A DNA stretch of 64,000 nt from Nonomuraea cavernae (GCF_014646355.1 NZ_BMNH01000015.1:62001-126000), one strand, 5' to 3'; positions 33,824 through 42,339 are shown, counted from the stretch's first letter. Notes: generated by a model from the letters alone, not told the origin. A program made the numbers and translations.

Positions 33824-34576
33824 ATGATCCACATGTCCCTCCGGATCACGACGCTCGCCGAACGTCCCGAACTCGCCGCCTCGCTCTGGACGATGGACAG
33901 CGCGTGGCCCGAGTTCATGCTCAAGGACCCCATCGCCGACCTCTTCTACGAGATCGCCGACTCGGCCTACGCCGACTACGTGCTGGTGGCCGACGACGAC
34001 GCCGAGCCGGGGCGGCTGGTGGCGCGCGGCTGCATGATCCCGTACGCGCCGAAGGGGTCCGAGCTGCCCGACGACGGCTGGGACGCGGTGATCCGCCGGG
34101 GCTGGCTGGCCCGCGAGACCTCCGCCGAGACCTCCGCCATCTCCGCCCTGGAGATCACCGTCCGGCGCGACCTGCTGGGGTCGGGAGTGTCGCCTCGCAT
34201 GGTGCGCGCGATGCGCGACCACGCGGCCGCGATGGGGTTCGCCGAGCTGGTGGCGCCCGTCCGGCCCAACCAGAAACACCTCGAACCGCACACCCCCATG
34301 ACCGAGTACGCCTTCCGCACCCGAGCGGACGGGCTGCCGCACGACGCCTGGCTGCGCGTGCACGTACGGGCCGGCGGGAAGATCGTCAAGGTGGCGCCCC
34401 GGTCGATGGTGGTCGCGGGCACACTCGACGAGTGGCGCGCGTGGACCGATCTGCCCTTCGACCGCACCGGCACGGTCGAGGTGCCGGGAGCGCTCAGCCC
34501 GGTGCACTGCGACGTGGCGCACGACCACGCGGTCTACGTCGAGCCGAACGTCTGGGTCAGCCACCCGCTGCGCTGA
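33824..34576 (+). CDS. GNAT-like N-acetyltransferase
   Basis: A 250-residue protein with an N-terminal acetyltransferase-like region (WTMDSAWPEFMLKDPIADLF, then ALEITVRRDLLGSGVSPRMV with a degenerate acetyl-CoA loop, then GFAELVAPVRPNQK) and a C-terminal extension containing PFDRTGTVEVPGALSPVHCD. The pattern is common in actinomycetes. The ATG at 33824 follows the regulator stop by two bases, so translation is probably coupled; the ATG at 33833 is the alternative. Confidence 0.75.
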   Translation: MIHMSLRITTLAERPELAASLWTMDSAWPEFMLKDPIADLFYEIADSAYADYVLVADDDAEPGRLVARGCMIPYAPKGSELPDDGWDAVIRRGWLARETSAETSAISALEITVRRDLLGSGVSPRMVRAMRDHAAAMGFAELVAPVRPNQKHLEPHTPMTEYAFRTRADGLPHDAWLRVHVRAGGKIVKVAPRSMVVAGTLDEWRAWTDLPFDRTGTVEVPGALSPVHCDVAHDHAVYVEPNVWVSHPLR

Positions 34577-34615
34577 CCGTGTTAGACGGGCTCACCTGCG
34601 GGCAAGCGCCCCGGT

Positions 34616-35479
34616 ATGCCGGAGACACCGAACAGCACACCACCCGGACAGAGCCAGCCGTACCCAGGCCGAAGCGGCGAGATGGCGCCCGAACCCCGCG
34701 ATGAGATGCGCGACTACGAGGGCAGGGGCCTGCTGGCGGGCAAGCGGGCGTTGATCACCGGCGGTGACTCCGGCATCGGCCGGGCGGTCGCCATCGCCTT
34801 CGCCAAGGAGGGGGCCGACGTCGCGATCGCCTACCTCAGCGAGCACGAGGACGCCAACCACACCAAGAAGCTCGTGGAGCAGGCCGATCGGCGTTGCGTG
34901 CTGCTCCCGGGCGACCTGGGCGACCGCGACCACTGCGCGTCGGTCGTCGAGCAGGCGGTCGGCGAGCTCGGCGGCCTCGACGTCGTGGTCAACAACGTGG
35001 CCTACCAGGAGCCGGTCAACTCCCTGGAGGAGCTGACCGACGAGCAGTGGGAGCACACGTTCGCGGTGAACATCCACAGCTACTACCGGGTCACCAAGGC
35101 CGCCCTGCCGTACCTGCGGGAGGGCAGCGCGATCATCAACACCTCGTCCGTGAACGGGCTGCGCGGCAACAAGACGCTGATCGACTACTCCGCCACCAAG
35201 GGCGCGATCAACGCATTCACCTACGCGATGGCACAGAACCTCGTCGAAAAGGGCATCCGGGTCAACGCCGTGGCCCCCGGGCCGGTCTGGACGCCGCTGA
35301 TCCCGGCGACGTTCCCCGAGGAGAAGGTCGAGAAGTTCGGCGAGCAGGTGCCGATGAAGCGGGCCGCCGACCCCGACGAGATCGCGCCGTCGTACGTCTT
35401 CTTCGCCGCCGAGCGGCTGTCGTCGTACTACACCGGCGAGGTCCTCGCCCCCATCGGCGGCGAGACCCTTCCGGGGTGA
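34616..35479 (+). CDS. SDR-family oxidoreductase (YhxC/YdaD-like)
   Basis: A 287-residue SDR with the extended polar N terminus (MPETPNSTPPGQSQPYPG) typical of the stress-associated YdaD/YhxC/YghA group. It has TGGDSGIGRAVA for the cofactor, NNVAYQEP, then the catalytic Ser and Tyr-x-x-x-Lys in NTSSVNGLRG and DYSATKGAINAF, and a PGPVWTPLIP loop. Members are often linked to general stress responses; the substrate is unknown. It converges with the PLP gene on the other strand, with a gap of 16 bases. Confidence 0.9.
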   Translation: MPETPNSTPPGQSQPYPGRSGEMAPEPRDEMRDYEGRGLLAGKRALITGGDSGIGRAVAIAFAKEGADVAIAYLSEHEDANHTKKLVEQADRRCVLLPGDLGDRDHCASVVEQAVGELGGLDVVVNNVAYQEPVNSLEELTDEQWEHTFAVNIHSYYRVTKAALPYLREGSAIINTSSVNGLRGNKTLIDYSATKGAINAFTYAMAQNLVEKGIRVNAVAPGPVWTPLIPATFPEEKVEKFGEQVPMKRAADPDEIAPSYVFFAAERLSSYYTGEVLAPIGGETLPG

Positions 35480-35495
35480 ACGCCGCTCCGGCTGA

Positions 35496-36533
35496 TCAGC
35501 TCGTACGGCGGAGCAGCTCCCGCTCGTGAGCGCGCACGTCGAGCCCTTTCGCGGTGGCCCACGCGTCATCGTGATAAGTCGCCAGATGTCGTGGATGCGC
35601 GTCACCGATCACGGACACCACCGTGCCGTGACGGCCCTTGGCGCGCATCCGTTCGACCAGCTCCAGCGCGGCCCAGAGCGCGGTGCCCGACGAACCGCCC
35701 ACGGGCAGCCCGGTGACCTCGCGAACGCGCCGGGCGGCGGCGACGGAGGCCGCGTCGGGCACCGGGATCACCAGGTCGACCAGGTCCGGGCGGAAACCGG
35801 GCTCCACGCGCGGCCTGCCGATCCCCTCGATGCGTGACGGCATGCCCGTGGCGTAGTCGGACACGTCCAGGGTCCATCCGGGGAAGTACGCCGAGTTCTC
35901 GGGATCGGCCACCGCCACCCGTGTCCGGTCCACGCTTCCCGGCTCTGGGCCCGCAAGCGTGGGGAGTCGCTCTGGGCCCGCACCCGGAGAGGCGACGAGG
36001 GCCTGGGCCCGGCGGCCCAGGGTCGCCGAGGTGGCTCCGGTGCCGGCCCCCACCACCACCCAGTCCGGGCGTACCTGGGCGAACAGCTCGTCGGCCAGGT
36101 CGTGCTCGACCGCTCGACCGAACTGGTCGAGGAAGTGCCCTTCGATCTGCCGCGCCGCGTCGTAGATCGCCAGTGGCGGGGTCACGAACCGGCACTCGCC
36201 GCCCAGCTCCTCCACCGGCCGCGCCCGTTCCTCACCGCGCGCGCCAGGCATGACCACGATGTACGGCAGGCCGAGCCGCCTGGCGAACCACGCCTGCGCC
36301 ACGGCGGCGTTGCCACCGGTGGCCTCCACCACGGTCGTCCCCTCGGTCACCAGCCCGTCGAGGACGGCCCGCCGGAGCAACGCCCTGGCATGCCGGTGCC
36401 GCAGGCTCCCGGTCGGATGCGCCGACTCGTCCTTCAGCAGCAGCCTGACGCCGGGCGCCGCCACGGGAAACTCGACCAGAGGCGTCGGCGCCCCCGTCTC
36501 CAGCAGGTCCAGCGCGTGCACGTCCCAGCTCAC
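35496..36533 (-). CDS. Cysteine-synthase-like fold-type II PLP protein lacking the PLP lysine
   Basis: A 345-residue protein of the tryptophan-synthase-beta (fold-type II) superfamily. In related proteins the cofactor lysine lies in KDES-HPTGSLKHR; here the codon is CGG, giving Arg45 (SLRHR). The other PLP contacts are recognisable: EATGGNAAVAQAWFA for the substrate/phosphate loop, GAGTGATSATLGR for phosphate binding, and GGSSGTALWAAL near the end. The GTG start follows AAGGG. With Arg instead of Lys it cannot form the usual internal aldimine. It may be a pseudoenzyme, a binding protein or a catalytically altered enzyme. The frame is otherwise intact, which argues against random decay. Confidence 0.8.
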   Translation of the reverse strand: MSWDVHALDLLETGAPTPLVEFPVAAPGVRLLLKDESAHPTGSLRHRHARALLRRAVLDGLVTEGTTVVEATGGNAAVAQAWFARRLGLPYIVVMPGARGEERARPVEELGGECRFVTPPLAIYDAARQIEGHFLDQFGRAVEHDLADELFAQVRPDWVVVGAGTGATSATLGRRAQALVASPGAGPERLPTLAGPEPGSVDRTRVAVADPENSAYFPGWTLDVSDYATGMPSRIEGIGRPRVEPGFRPDLVDLVIPVPDAASVAAARRVREVTGLPVGGSSGTALWAALELVERMRAKGRHGTVVSVIGDAHPRHLATYHDDAWATAKGLDVRAHERELLRRTS

Positions 36534-36622
36534 CTGATCACCCTTTCACGCCCTTGATGTGCCCGCGCTCAAACGAGGCCAGGAGCACTGGGTGTGCGTA
36601 CTTTTGCTGGAAATAGGCCGTC

Positions 36623-37318
36623 ATGAGTGTGCATTTCTCAGCAGAGCAGAACAATCTTCTGCTCAACCATGGAGACGTCGAGAGCGGGGGTGCGATCCGG
36701 GTGTCCGACTCGGTGACGATCGTTCCGGGAGCCGGCTGCCTGGCGGTCGCCGGTGATCCCACCACGGTCCGGTGCTCGGCCGGCATCCCGAAGATCCTGG
36801 CGAGGCTGGGCAACGGCCGCGACACCTTCCGCACGCTCGTCCCGTTCGCCGGGTCGGTCGAGGGCGACGACGGCGACGACACCTTCCTCGTCGGCGAGGC
36901 CGCCGGCACCACGGCCAGCCGCATCCTGTACGCCGGCCACAACGGCGAGGACACCACCTCCTACGCCCTGTCCTCGGCCGCGGCCGGGGTGACCGTGCGA
37001 CTGGACTTCGCGTTCAACGACGGCCGCCCCGCCGAGGGCACCCGGCCGGCCGACCAGGACAACATCCAGACGGAGAACATCATCGGCAGCTCGTTCGGCG
37101 ACACGCTGACCGGCGACGCCCTGGGCAACACGATCACACCGGGCCGCGGCCGGGACACCGTGTCGGGTGGCGCCGGCAACGACGTGATCGACGTCCAGGA
37201 CGGCCAGGCGGAGAACTCCGTCCGCTGCGACGGCGGCACCGCCGACAGGGCGATCGCCGACCGAGTCGCCGTGGATACGGTCAACGCCGACTGCGAGACC
37301 ATCACCCGCGCCGCCTGA
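36623..37318 (+). CDS. RTX-like calcium-binding repeat protein without signal peptide
   Basis: A 231-residue acidic protein. Asp/Gly-rich motifs resemble hemolysin-type nonapeptides: EGDDGDDTFLVG (80-91), IIGSSFGDTLTGDALGNTIT (153-172) and SGGAGNDVIDVQDG (181-194), which would form short Ca-binding beta-rolls. Four Cys (39, 51, 202, 224) could pair. No Sec signal is seen, so export would need another route, or the true start differs; no strong ribosome site supports 36623. It ends in a strong intrinsic terminator, so it is transcribed separately from the RiPP genes that follow. Confidence 0.65.
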   Translation: MSVHFSAEQNNLLLNHGDVESGGAIRVSDSVTIVPGAGCLAVAGDPTTVRCSAGIPKILARLGNGRDTFRTLVPFAGSVEGDDGDDTFLVGEAAGTTASRILYAGHNGEDTTSYALSSAAAGVTVRLDFAFNDGRPAEGTRPADQDNIQTENIIGSSFGDTLTGDALGNTITPGRGRDTVSGGAGNDVIDVQDGQAENSVRCDGGTADRAIADRVAVDTVNADCETITRAA

Positions 37319-37369
37319 GTGCGTACCAGTGGTGAATCCGGTCGAACGGGGCCCGACCGGACACACCCG

Positions 37370-37400
37370 GGGGCCGGCCAATCAATGGCCGGCCCCTTTT
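37370..37400 (+). terminator. Intrinsic terminator
   Basis: A perfect 11-bp GC-rich stem (37370-37380 and 37386-37396) has a 5-nt loop and is followed by TTTT (37397-37400). It lies between the RTX-like gene and the graspetide-type precursor. A smaller hairpin (37338-37344/37354-37360) lies just upstream. Confidence 0.85.
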
Positions 37401-37507
37401 CACCGCAAGCCCGGCAACTCGCCATCTCGCCTTCCGATTCCCCGGCGGCCACGTCAACCGGTGGGCCACCCTGTCCGTCAACCGAAGAAAGAAGGAGACA
37501 CCAGGCC

Positions 37508-37768
37508 ATGAAAACCATGACAGCCGAACCGTGGGGAGTCACCCGCGTGACCGCATTCAACCCGTCCGCTCGCGTGGAAGTGCCCCGCGTCGAACTCGAC
37601 CCCGTGACACAGACCGGTCGCTACTTCGATCCGTCCGGCCAGCCGATCGAGGCGGGCAGGCACGGCACCAACAAGGAGACCAACAAGAACACGACGACCA
37701 GCTGCTCTGACAGTACGAGGCCTGCTAAAGACCACGACAACACCATCGACTACGCCGACGACTGTTGA
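37508..37768 (+). CDS. Putative ATP-grasp-modified RiPP (graspetide) precursor
   Basis: An 86-residue peptide with AAGGAGA 9 bases before the ATG. The leader contains VELDPVTQTGRYFDPSGQP followed by IEAGRHGT, the conserved region seen in actinomycete precursors of ATP-grasp-modified RiPPs, where the usual form is GKHGTS. The C-terminal core (from about residue 54) is rich in Thr, Lys, Asp and Glu, including NTTTS and a tail DYADDC; these are the donor and acceptor side chains for ester/amide macrocycles. The next gene is a PIMT-like methyltransferase, as in aspartimide-forming graspetides (fuscimiditide-type). The ATP-grasp ligase that would make the rings was not found in the window. Family recognition is from motif memory. 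Confidence 0.75.
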   Translation: MKTMTAEPWGVTRVTAFNPSARVEVPRVELDPVTQTGRYFDPSGQPIEAGRHGTNKETNKNTTTSCSDSTRPAKDHDNTIDYADDC

Positions 37769-37836
37769 TGACGGATGTTCCGTTCTGGTGATCAACAGCG
37801 TGCGCTCTCGCCAACCTCTCTGGGGAAAGGACGTAC

Positions 37837-38982
37837 ATGACCGATCGGAGCGCTGGACTGGCCGAGCGACTCATCTCGGGTGGTCACCTACACGATCCGC
37901 AATGGCGGGCCGCGGTCGAGCACGTTTCCCGCGAGTTCTTTCTCGGAGACGCGGTCTTCCGGCGGGTGAACGGTTCGTACGGCACGCTGTGGGAGCCGGT
38001 GCGTCGCCAGGACGTGGGCGATGAGGAGTGGCTGCGGATGGCCGACTCCGACGAATCCTGGGTCACCCAAGTGGACGGTGTCATGGCTGCGGCCGCGACC
38101 GACACGATGGGCGGGAGCCCGACGTGCTCCTCCACGATGCCCAGCCTGGTGGTGCGGATGCTGGGGGTCGCCGAGATCGTGGACACCGACTCGGTGCTGG
38201 AGATCGGCACGGGGACGGGCTACTCCACCGCTCTCATGTGCCACCGGCTCGGCGAGGCTCGCGTGACCTCGGTCGAGTACGATCGGGCCGTGGCCGCCGG
38301 CGCGCGGGCCGGCCTCTCGCGGCAGGGCTACGCCCCCACCCTCGTCGTGGGTGACGGCCTCGGCGGCCATCCGGAGAACGCCGAGTACGACCACCTGATC
38401 GCCACCTGTTCGGTGCGCTACATCCCCGCGCCCTGGATGTGGCAGGTGCGTGACGGCGGCACCATCACCGCTCCGCTGACGGGCTGGATGCACGGGTCGG
38501 CGTTCGCGCATCTCAGGCTCGGCGACGACGGCACCGCCTCCGGCCGGTTCCGCGCCGAGGACATCTCGTTCATGCCCGCCCGCCCGCATCAGCCCCCGCC
38601 GCGCTCGCCGTTCTACCTGACGGGCCTCGGGGAGGCGCGCGCGAGCCGGATCGATCCGAAGCTGCTCGACGACTCGACCGGCGTGTTCGTCGCCCAGCTC
38701 GCCGCGCCTTCGGCCGAGAAGATCGGTGACGGGGACGAGGTGTTCCTGATCGACGTGGCCACCGGGTCCCAGGCCACCACCGAGCCGGCCCCGGACGGTG
38801 GCTGGAGCGTGCACCAGCACGGGCCGCTCCGGCTGTGGGACGCCGTCGAGGACGCCATCCTGACCTGGCAGCGAGCGGGATCTCCCCACCAGTCGGCCTT
38901 CGGTCTCACCGTGACGCGCGACGGGCGGCAGCGGGTCTGGCTCGGCGACCCGGACGGGCCGAGCTGGAATCTCCCTGTCTGA
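37837..38982 (+). CDS. PIMT-like methyltransferase of an ATP-grasp RiPP system
   Basis: A 381-residue protein related to protein-L-isoaspartate O-methyltransferase. The SAM site is VLEIGTGTGYST (120-131), with SVEYDR as the motif II acidic residue and the PIMT-type TCSSTMPSLVVRML before it. The C-terminal ~150 residues are an extra domain usual for RiPP-associated PIMTs. GAAAGGA precedes the ATG, 68 bases after the precursor stop. In graspetide pathways such enzymes methylate an Asp in the cyclised peptide, leading to aspartimide. Here it forms a two-gene unit with the precursor. A housekeeping repair role is less likely because of the C-terminal extension and the neighbour. Confidence 0.85.
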   Translation: MTDRSAGLAERLISGGHLHDPQWRAAVEHVSREFFLGDAVFRRVNGSYGTLWEPVRRQDVGDEEWLRMADSDESWVTQVDGVMAAAATDTMGGSPTCSSTMPSLVVRMLGVAEIVDTDSVLEIGTGTGYSTALMCHRLGEARVTSVEYDRAVAAGARAGLSRQGYAPTLVVGDGLGGHPENAEYDHLIATCSVRYIPAPWMWQVRDGGTITAPLTGWMHGSAFAHLRLGDDGTASGRFRAEDISFMPARPHQPPPRSPFYLTGLGEARASRIDPKLLDDSTGVFVAQLAAPSAEKIGDGDEVFLIDVATGSQATTEPAPDGGWSVHQHGPLRLWDAVEDAILTWQRAGSPHQSAFGLTVTRDGRQRVWLGDPDGPSWNLPV

Positions 38983-38991
38983 CCGATCCAC

Positions 38992-39018
38992 GGCGGTGTC
39001 CCGCGCGCGGGATCCGCC
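38992..39018. terminator. Bidirectional hairpin between converging genes
   Basis: A 14-base perfect palindrome (38999-39012) is extended by complementary 5-bp flanks (38992-38996 and 39014-39018). It lies between the ends of the methyltransferase gene and the leftward GMC oxidoreductase gene. Confidence 0.55.
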
Positions 39019-39084
39019 CCGGCGGGCCCGCGCACCCGGTCGGATCTCGACGCCGTACGCGGTCAGGTCTCCGCGTCGTACACG

Positions 39085-40764
39085 TCAGGCCGGCGTCGTA
39101 CGTGGCGTGAGGGTCAGCCGGAGGGCGCCGGGGGCGGCGGCGGGGACCACCGGGTGGCGCGGCGCGACCGGCGAGAGCCGGTCGTAGGCCGATCCGAGGG
39201 GCGGACGCGGATCCGCCTCGCCCGCGTTCGGCCAGAACGACATGGCCCGCTCGGCCTGCGCGGTGATGGTCAGCGACGGGTTGACGCCGAGGTTGGCCGA
39301 GACGGCCGAACCGTCGACGACGTGCAGCCCCTCGTGGCCGTAGAGCCGGTGGTAGGGATCGATCACGCCGGTGTCCGGGGAGTCGCCGATCGCGCAGCCG
39401 CCGAGGAAGTGCGCCGTCGCCGGGATGTCGAACAGGTCCAGCCACGACCCGCCCGGCAGCCCGCCGACCTCCTCGGCCGCGTGCCGTACCGCGTCGTGAC
39501 CGGCCGGGATCCAGGTGGGATTGGGCTCGCCGTGGCCGCGTGACGCGCGCAGGCCCCAGCGGGTGCCGCGTACCGTGATCGAGTTGTCCTTGGCCTGCAT
39601 GACCAGCGCGATGATGGTCCGCTCCGACCAGCGCCGCAGGTTGAGCAGGCGCAGCGCCCGCAGTGGGTGCGCCGCCGCCTCTCGGGCGAAGGCGCGCCAC
39701 CGGGACTGGCCGCCGTCGATGAGCAGGGTGCGCAGCAGGCCCATCGCGTTGGAGCCGTCGCCGTAGCGGACCGGCTCGATGTGCGTCTGCGCGTCGGGGT
39801 GGATGGAGGAGGTGATGGCGACGCCGGAGTTGAGCTTCTCGCCGTCGGCCGAGAGCCGTTCGAAGCCCAGCAGCGCCTCGGAGTTGGTCCTGGTCAGCGT
39901 GCCCAACCGGGCGGAGACGCGGGGCAGCGTGCCGTCGGCGCGCAGCCGGTGCAGCAACCGCTGGGTGCCGTACGTGCCGGCCGCGAAGACGACCTGCTTC
40001 GCGGTGAACGTACGGCGCAGCCGCGCGGACCCCGTCCTACGGACGTGCACCCGGTAGCCGCCGGAGGGCAGCGGACGCACCGAGGTGACGGTGCACTCGG
40101 CGTAGATCCGGGCGCCCGCCCGTTCGGCCAGGTAGAGGTAGTTCTTGGTGAGCATGTTCTTGGCGCCGTGACGGCAGCCGGTCATGCACTGGCCGCACTG
40201 CGTGCACCCGCGCCGCTCGGGGCCGGCGCCGCCGAAGTAGGGGTCGACGCCGTCCTCGCCGAAGTAGACGCCGACGGGCGCGAGGCGGAAGGTGTCCGCC
40301 ACGCCCATCCGATCGGCGACCTTGCGCATGATCTCGTCGGCCCGGGTCACCGTGGGGTTGGTCACCACGCCCAGCATGCGTCTGGCCTGGTCGTAGTGGG
40401 GAGCCAGCTCGGCCTTCCAGTCGGTGATGGACGCCCACTGCGGGTCCTGGAAGAACGGGTCGAGCGGCTCGTACAGGGTGTTGGCGTAGTTGAGCGATCC
40501 GCCGCCCACCCCGGCCCCGGCCAGCACCATGACCTTGCTGCCACGCTCGCCGCGCAGCACGTGGATGCGCTGGATGCCCTTCAGCCCGAGCCAGGGCGCC
40601 CACAGGAAGTCGCGCGCGTGCCAGGAGGTGGCGGGCAGGGTGGACTCGTCGAAGCGCCGGCCCGCCTCCAGCACGCCGACCCTGTACCCCTTCTCGGTCA
40701 GCCGGAGCGCCGAGACGCTGCCGCCGAACCCGGACCCGATGACGAGCACGTCGAAGTCGCTCAC
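39085..40764 (-). CDS. GMC-family FAD oxidoreductase with a CX2CX2CX3C cluster
   Basis: A 559-residue flavoenzyme of the glucose-methanol-choline/cholesterol-oxidase-like family. FAD-binding GSGFGGSVSALRL lies at 10-22, GAGVGGGSLNYANTLYEP is the substrate-side flavin loop, and NLGVNPSLTITAQAER with an upstream AHFLGGCAIG gives the C-terminal catalytic region. Cys187, 190, 193 and 197 form CTQCGQCMTGC, a spacing like a 4Fe-4S site. The GTG start overlaps the stop of the aldehyde dehydrogenase gene (GTGA), so the two are translated together. Such pairs are common in actinomycetes; the alcohol or sterol substrate is unknown. Confidence 0.88.
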   Translation of the reverse strand: MSDFDVLVIGSGFGGSVSALRLTEKGYRVGVLEAGRRFDESTLPATSWHARDFLWAPWLGLKGIQRIHVLRGERGSKVMVLAGAGVGGGSLNYANTLYEPLDPFFQDPQWASITDWKAELAPHYDQARRMLGVVTNPTVTRADEIMRKVADRMGVADTFRLAPVGVYFGEDGVDPYFGGAGPERRGCTQCGQCMTGCRHGAKNMLTKNYLYLAERAGARIYAECTVTSVRPLPSGGYRVHVRRTGSARLRRTFTAKQVVFAAGTYGTQRLLHRLRADGTLPRVSARLGTLTRTNSEALLGFERLSADGEKLNSGVAITSSIHPDAQTHIEPVRYGDGSNAMGLLRTLLIDGGQSRWRAFAREAAAHPLRALRLLNLRRWSERTIIALVMQAKDNSITVRGTRWGLRASRGHGEPNPTWIPAGHDAVRHAAEEVGGLPGGSWLDLFDIPATAHFLGGCAIGDSPDTGVIDPYHRLYGHEGLHVVDGSAVSANLGVNPSLTITAQAERAMSFWPNAGEADPRPPLGSAYDRLSPVAPRHPVVPAAAPGALRLTLTPRTTPA

Positions 40765-42266
40765 TTGAGCCGGAGCCTCCTCATCGTCTTGAGCGTGACG
40801 CTCAGAACCTCGGCCCACGTCTCGTACGACAGGTCGAACGGCGGCTCGAACCCCAGCCAGCTCGCCTGGGAGGCCACGGTCTGCGACTCGGTGTAGCGGA
40901 GCAGGCCCTCCGCGCCGTGCCTGCGGCCGATGCCGGACGCCTTCATGCCGCCCATCGGGGCGTCGTAGGAGGCGTAGGCGGAGCCGTACCCCTCGTTGAT
41001 GTTGACCGTGCCGGCCTTGACGCGGGCGGCGAGCGCGCGGCCGCGGGCGAGGTCGGTGGTCCAGACGGAGGCGTTGAGCCCGTAGACGGTGTCGTTGGCC
41101 AGGGCGACGGCCTCGTCGTCGGTGCCGAACGGGTACAGCGCGACCACCGGGCCGAACGTCTCGTTGCGGCACAGCTCCATGTCCTCGGTGACGCCGGTGA
41201 GGACCGTGGGCTCGTAGAACAGCGGCCCGAGGTCGGGCCTCGCCTTGCCGCCGGTCAGCAGCGTGGCGCCCTTGTCCAGCGCGTCGTCGACGTGCGCGCT
41301 GACGGCGTCGAGCTGGCGCTGGGAGGTGAGCGAGCCCATCTGCACCGACCAGTCGTGGCCCGCGCCCAGCCGCAGGTTGCGCACCTGCCGGGTGAAGCGC
41401 TCGGCGAAGGCGTCGAACACGCTCGCGTGCACGTACAGGCGCTCGATCGACAGGCAGAGCTGGCCGGCGTTGGTGAAGCAGGCCCGGAGGGCGCCCTGGA
41501 CGGCGAGGTCGAGGTCGGCGTCGTCGAGCACCACCATCGGGTTCTTGCCGCCGAGCTCCAGGGAGCAGCCGATGAGCCGCTTGGCCGCCTCCTCGGCGAT
41601 CTTCCGGCCGCTGCGGGTGGAGCCGGTGAAGGCCACGTAGTCGGCCCCGTCGAGCAGCGCGTCGCCGAGTTCGGCGGGCTCGCCCAGCACCACCTGCCAG
41701 ATCTCGCGCGGCATGCCCAGCTCGGCCAGCAGGTCGATCGTCCACAGCGTGGACAGGGCGGTCTGCGTGTCGGGTTTGTGGACGATCGCGTTGCCGGCCA
41801 GGAGCGCGGGGACGGCGTCGGTGACCCCGAGCGAGAGCGGGTAGTTCCACGGCGAGATGAGCGCGACCACGCCCTTGGGCCGGCGCAGCTCGCTCACCCG
41901 GGTGGCCACCGGGAGGATGCCCTGGCGTCTGCGCGGGGCGAGCAGGCCGGGGGCGCGGCGAGCGTAGTAGAGGCCGCACCCGGCGACGTCCAGCACCTCC
42001 TCGAAGGCGTGCTTGCGGGCCTTGCCGGTCTCGTTCTGGACGATGTCGAGGATCTCGTCGCGCCGGTCGAGCAGCGCGTCGTGGAGGAGGAGGAACGGCC
42101 GCACCCGTTCGGCGACCGGCCGGGCGGCCCATTCCTCCTGGGCGGCCCGTGCCTTACGGTAGGCCGCGCTGACGTCGTCGGCGGTGGAGAGGGGCAGTTG
42201 GGCGAGGGGTTCGCCGGTGAACGGCACGGTGATCTGCTGGGTCGTGCCGCTGGACGTCACGTGCAT
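40761..42266 (-). CDS. NAD(P)-dependent (succinate-semialdehyde-type) aldehyde dehydrogenase
   Basis: A 501-residue aldehyde dehydrogenase. It shows the Asn of SPWNYPLSLG, the cofactor loop FTGSTRSGRKIAEEA, the general-base Glu in LELGGKNP and the catalytic Cys in NAGQLCLSIERLYV. This pattern is closest to the GabD1-like succinate-semialdehyde dehydrogenases of actinomycetes. The start at 42266 gives the normal N terminus. It is the first gene of a two-gene unit with the GMC oxidoreductase: alcohol to aldehyde to acid is a plausible joint role. Confidence 0.9.
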   Translation of the reverse strand: MHVTSSGTTQQITVPFTGEPLAQLPLSTADDVSAAYRKARAAQEEWAARPVAERVRPFLLLHDALLDRRDEILDIVQNETGKARKHAFEEVLDVAGCGLYYARRAPGLLAPRRRQGILPVATRVSELRRPKGVVALISPWNYPLSLGVTDAVPALLAGNAIVHKPDTQTALSTLWTIDLLAELGMPREIWQVVLGEPAELGDALLDGADYVAFTGSTRSGRKIAEEAAKRLIGCSLELGGKNPMVVLDDADLDLAVQGALRACFTNAGQLCLSIERLYVHASVFDAFAERFTRQVRNLRLGAGHDWSVQMGSLTSQRQLDAVSAHVDDALDKGATLLTGGKARPDLGPLFYEPTVLTGVTEDMELCRNETFGPVVALYPFGTDDEAVALANDTVYGLNASVWTTDLARGRALAARVKAGTVNINEGYGSAYASYDAPMGGMKASGIGRRHGAEGLLRYTESQTVASQASWLGFEPPFDLSYETWAEVLSVTLKTMRRLRLK

Positions 42267-42339
42267 GGCAGAAGGATATTCCGGACATGCTACTCGCGGG
42301 TAGTTTTCGCCGGGCGCGGCATGGGGTGAGAATCCCCTC

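Noticed and set aside
37508..37768. FxLD-type lanthipeptide precursor
   Set aside because: The next gene is a PIMT-like methyltransferase, which FxLD systems also have, but the peptide shows the YFDPSGQP/GRHGT signature of ATP-grasp RiPPs, has a single Cys and no lanthionine synthetase is present.
39085..42132. A single 1015-codon frame spanning the GMC oxidoreductase and an aldehyde-dehydrogenase region
   Set aside because: The first part is an out-of-frame reading of the dehydrogenase gene; the real GMC start is the GTG at 40764 overlapping the dehydrogenase stop.
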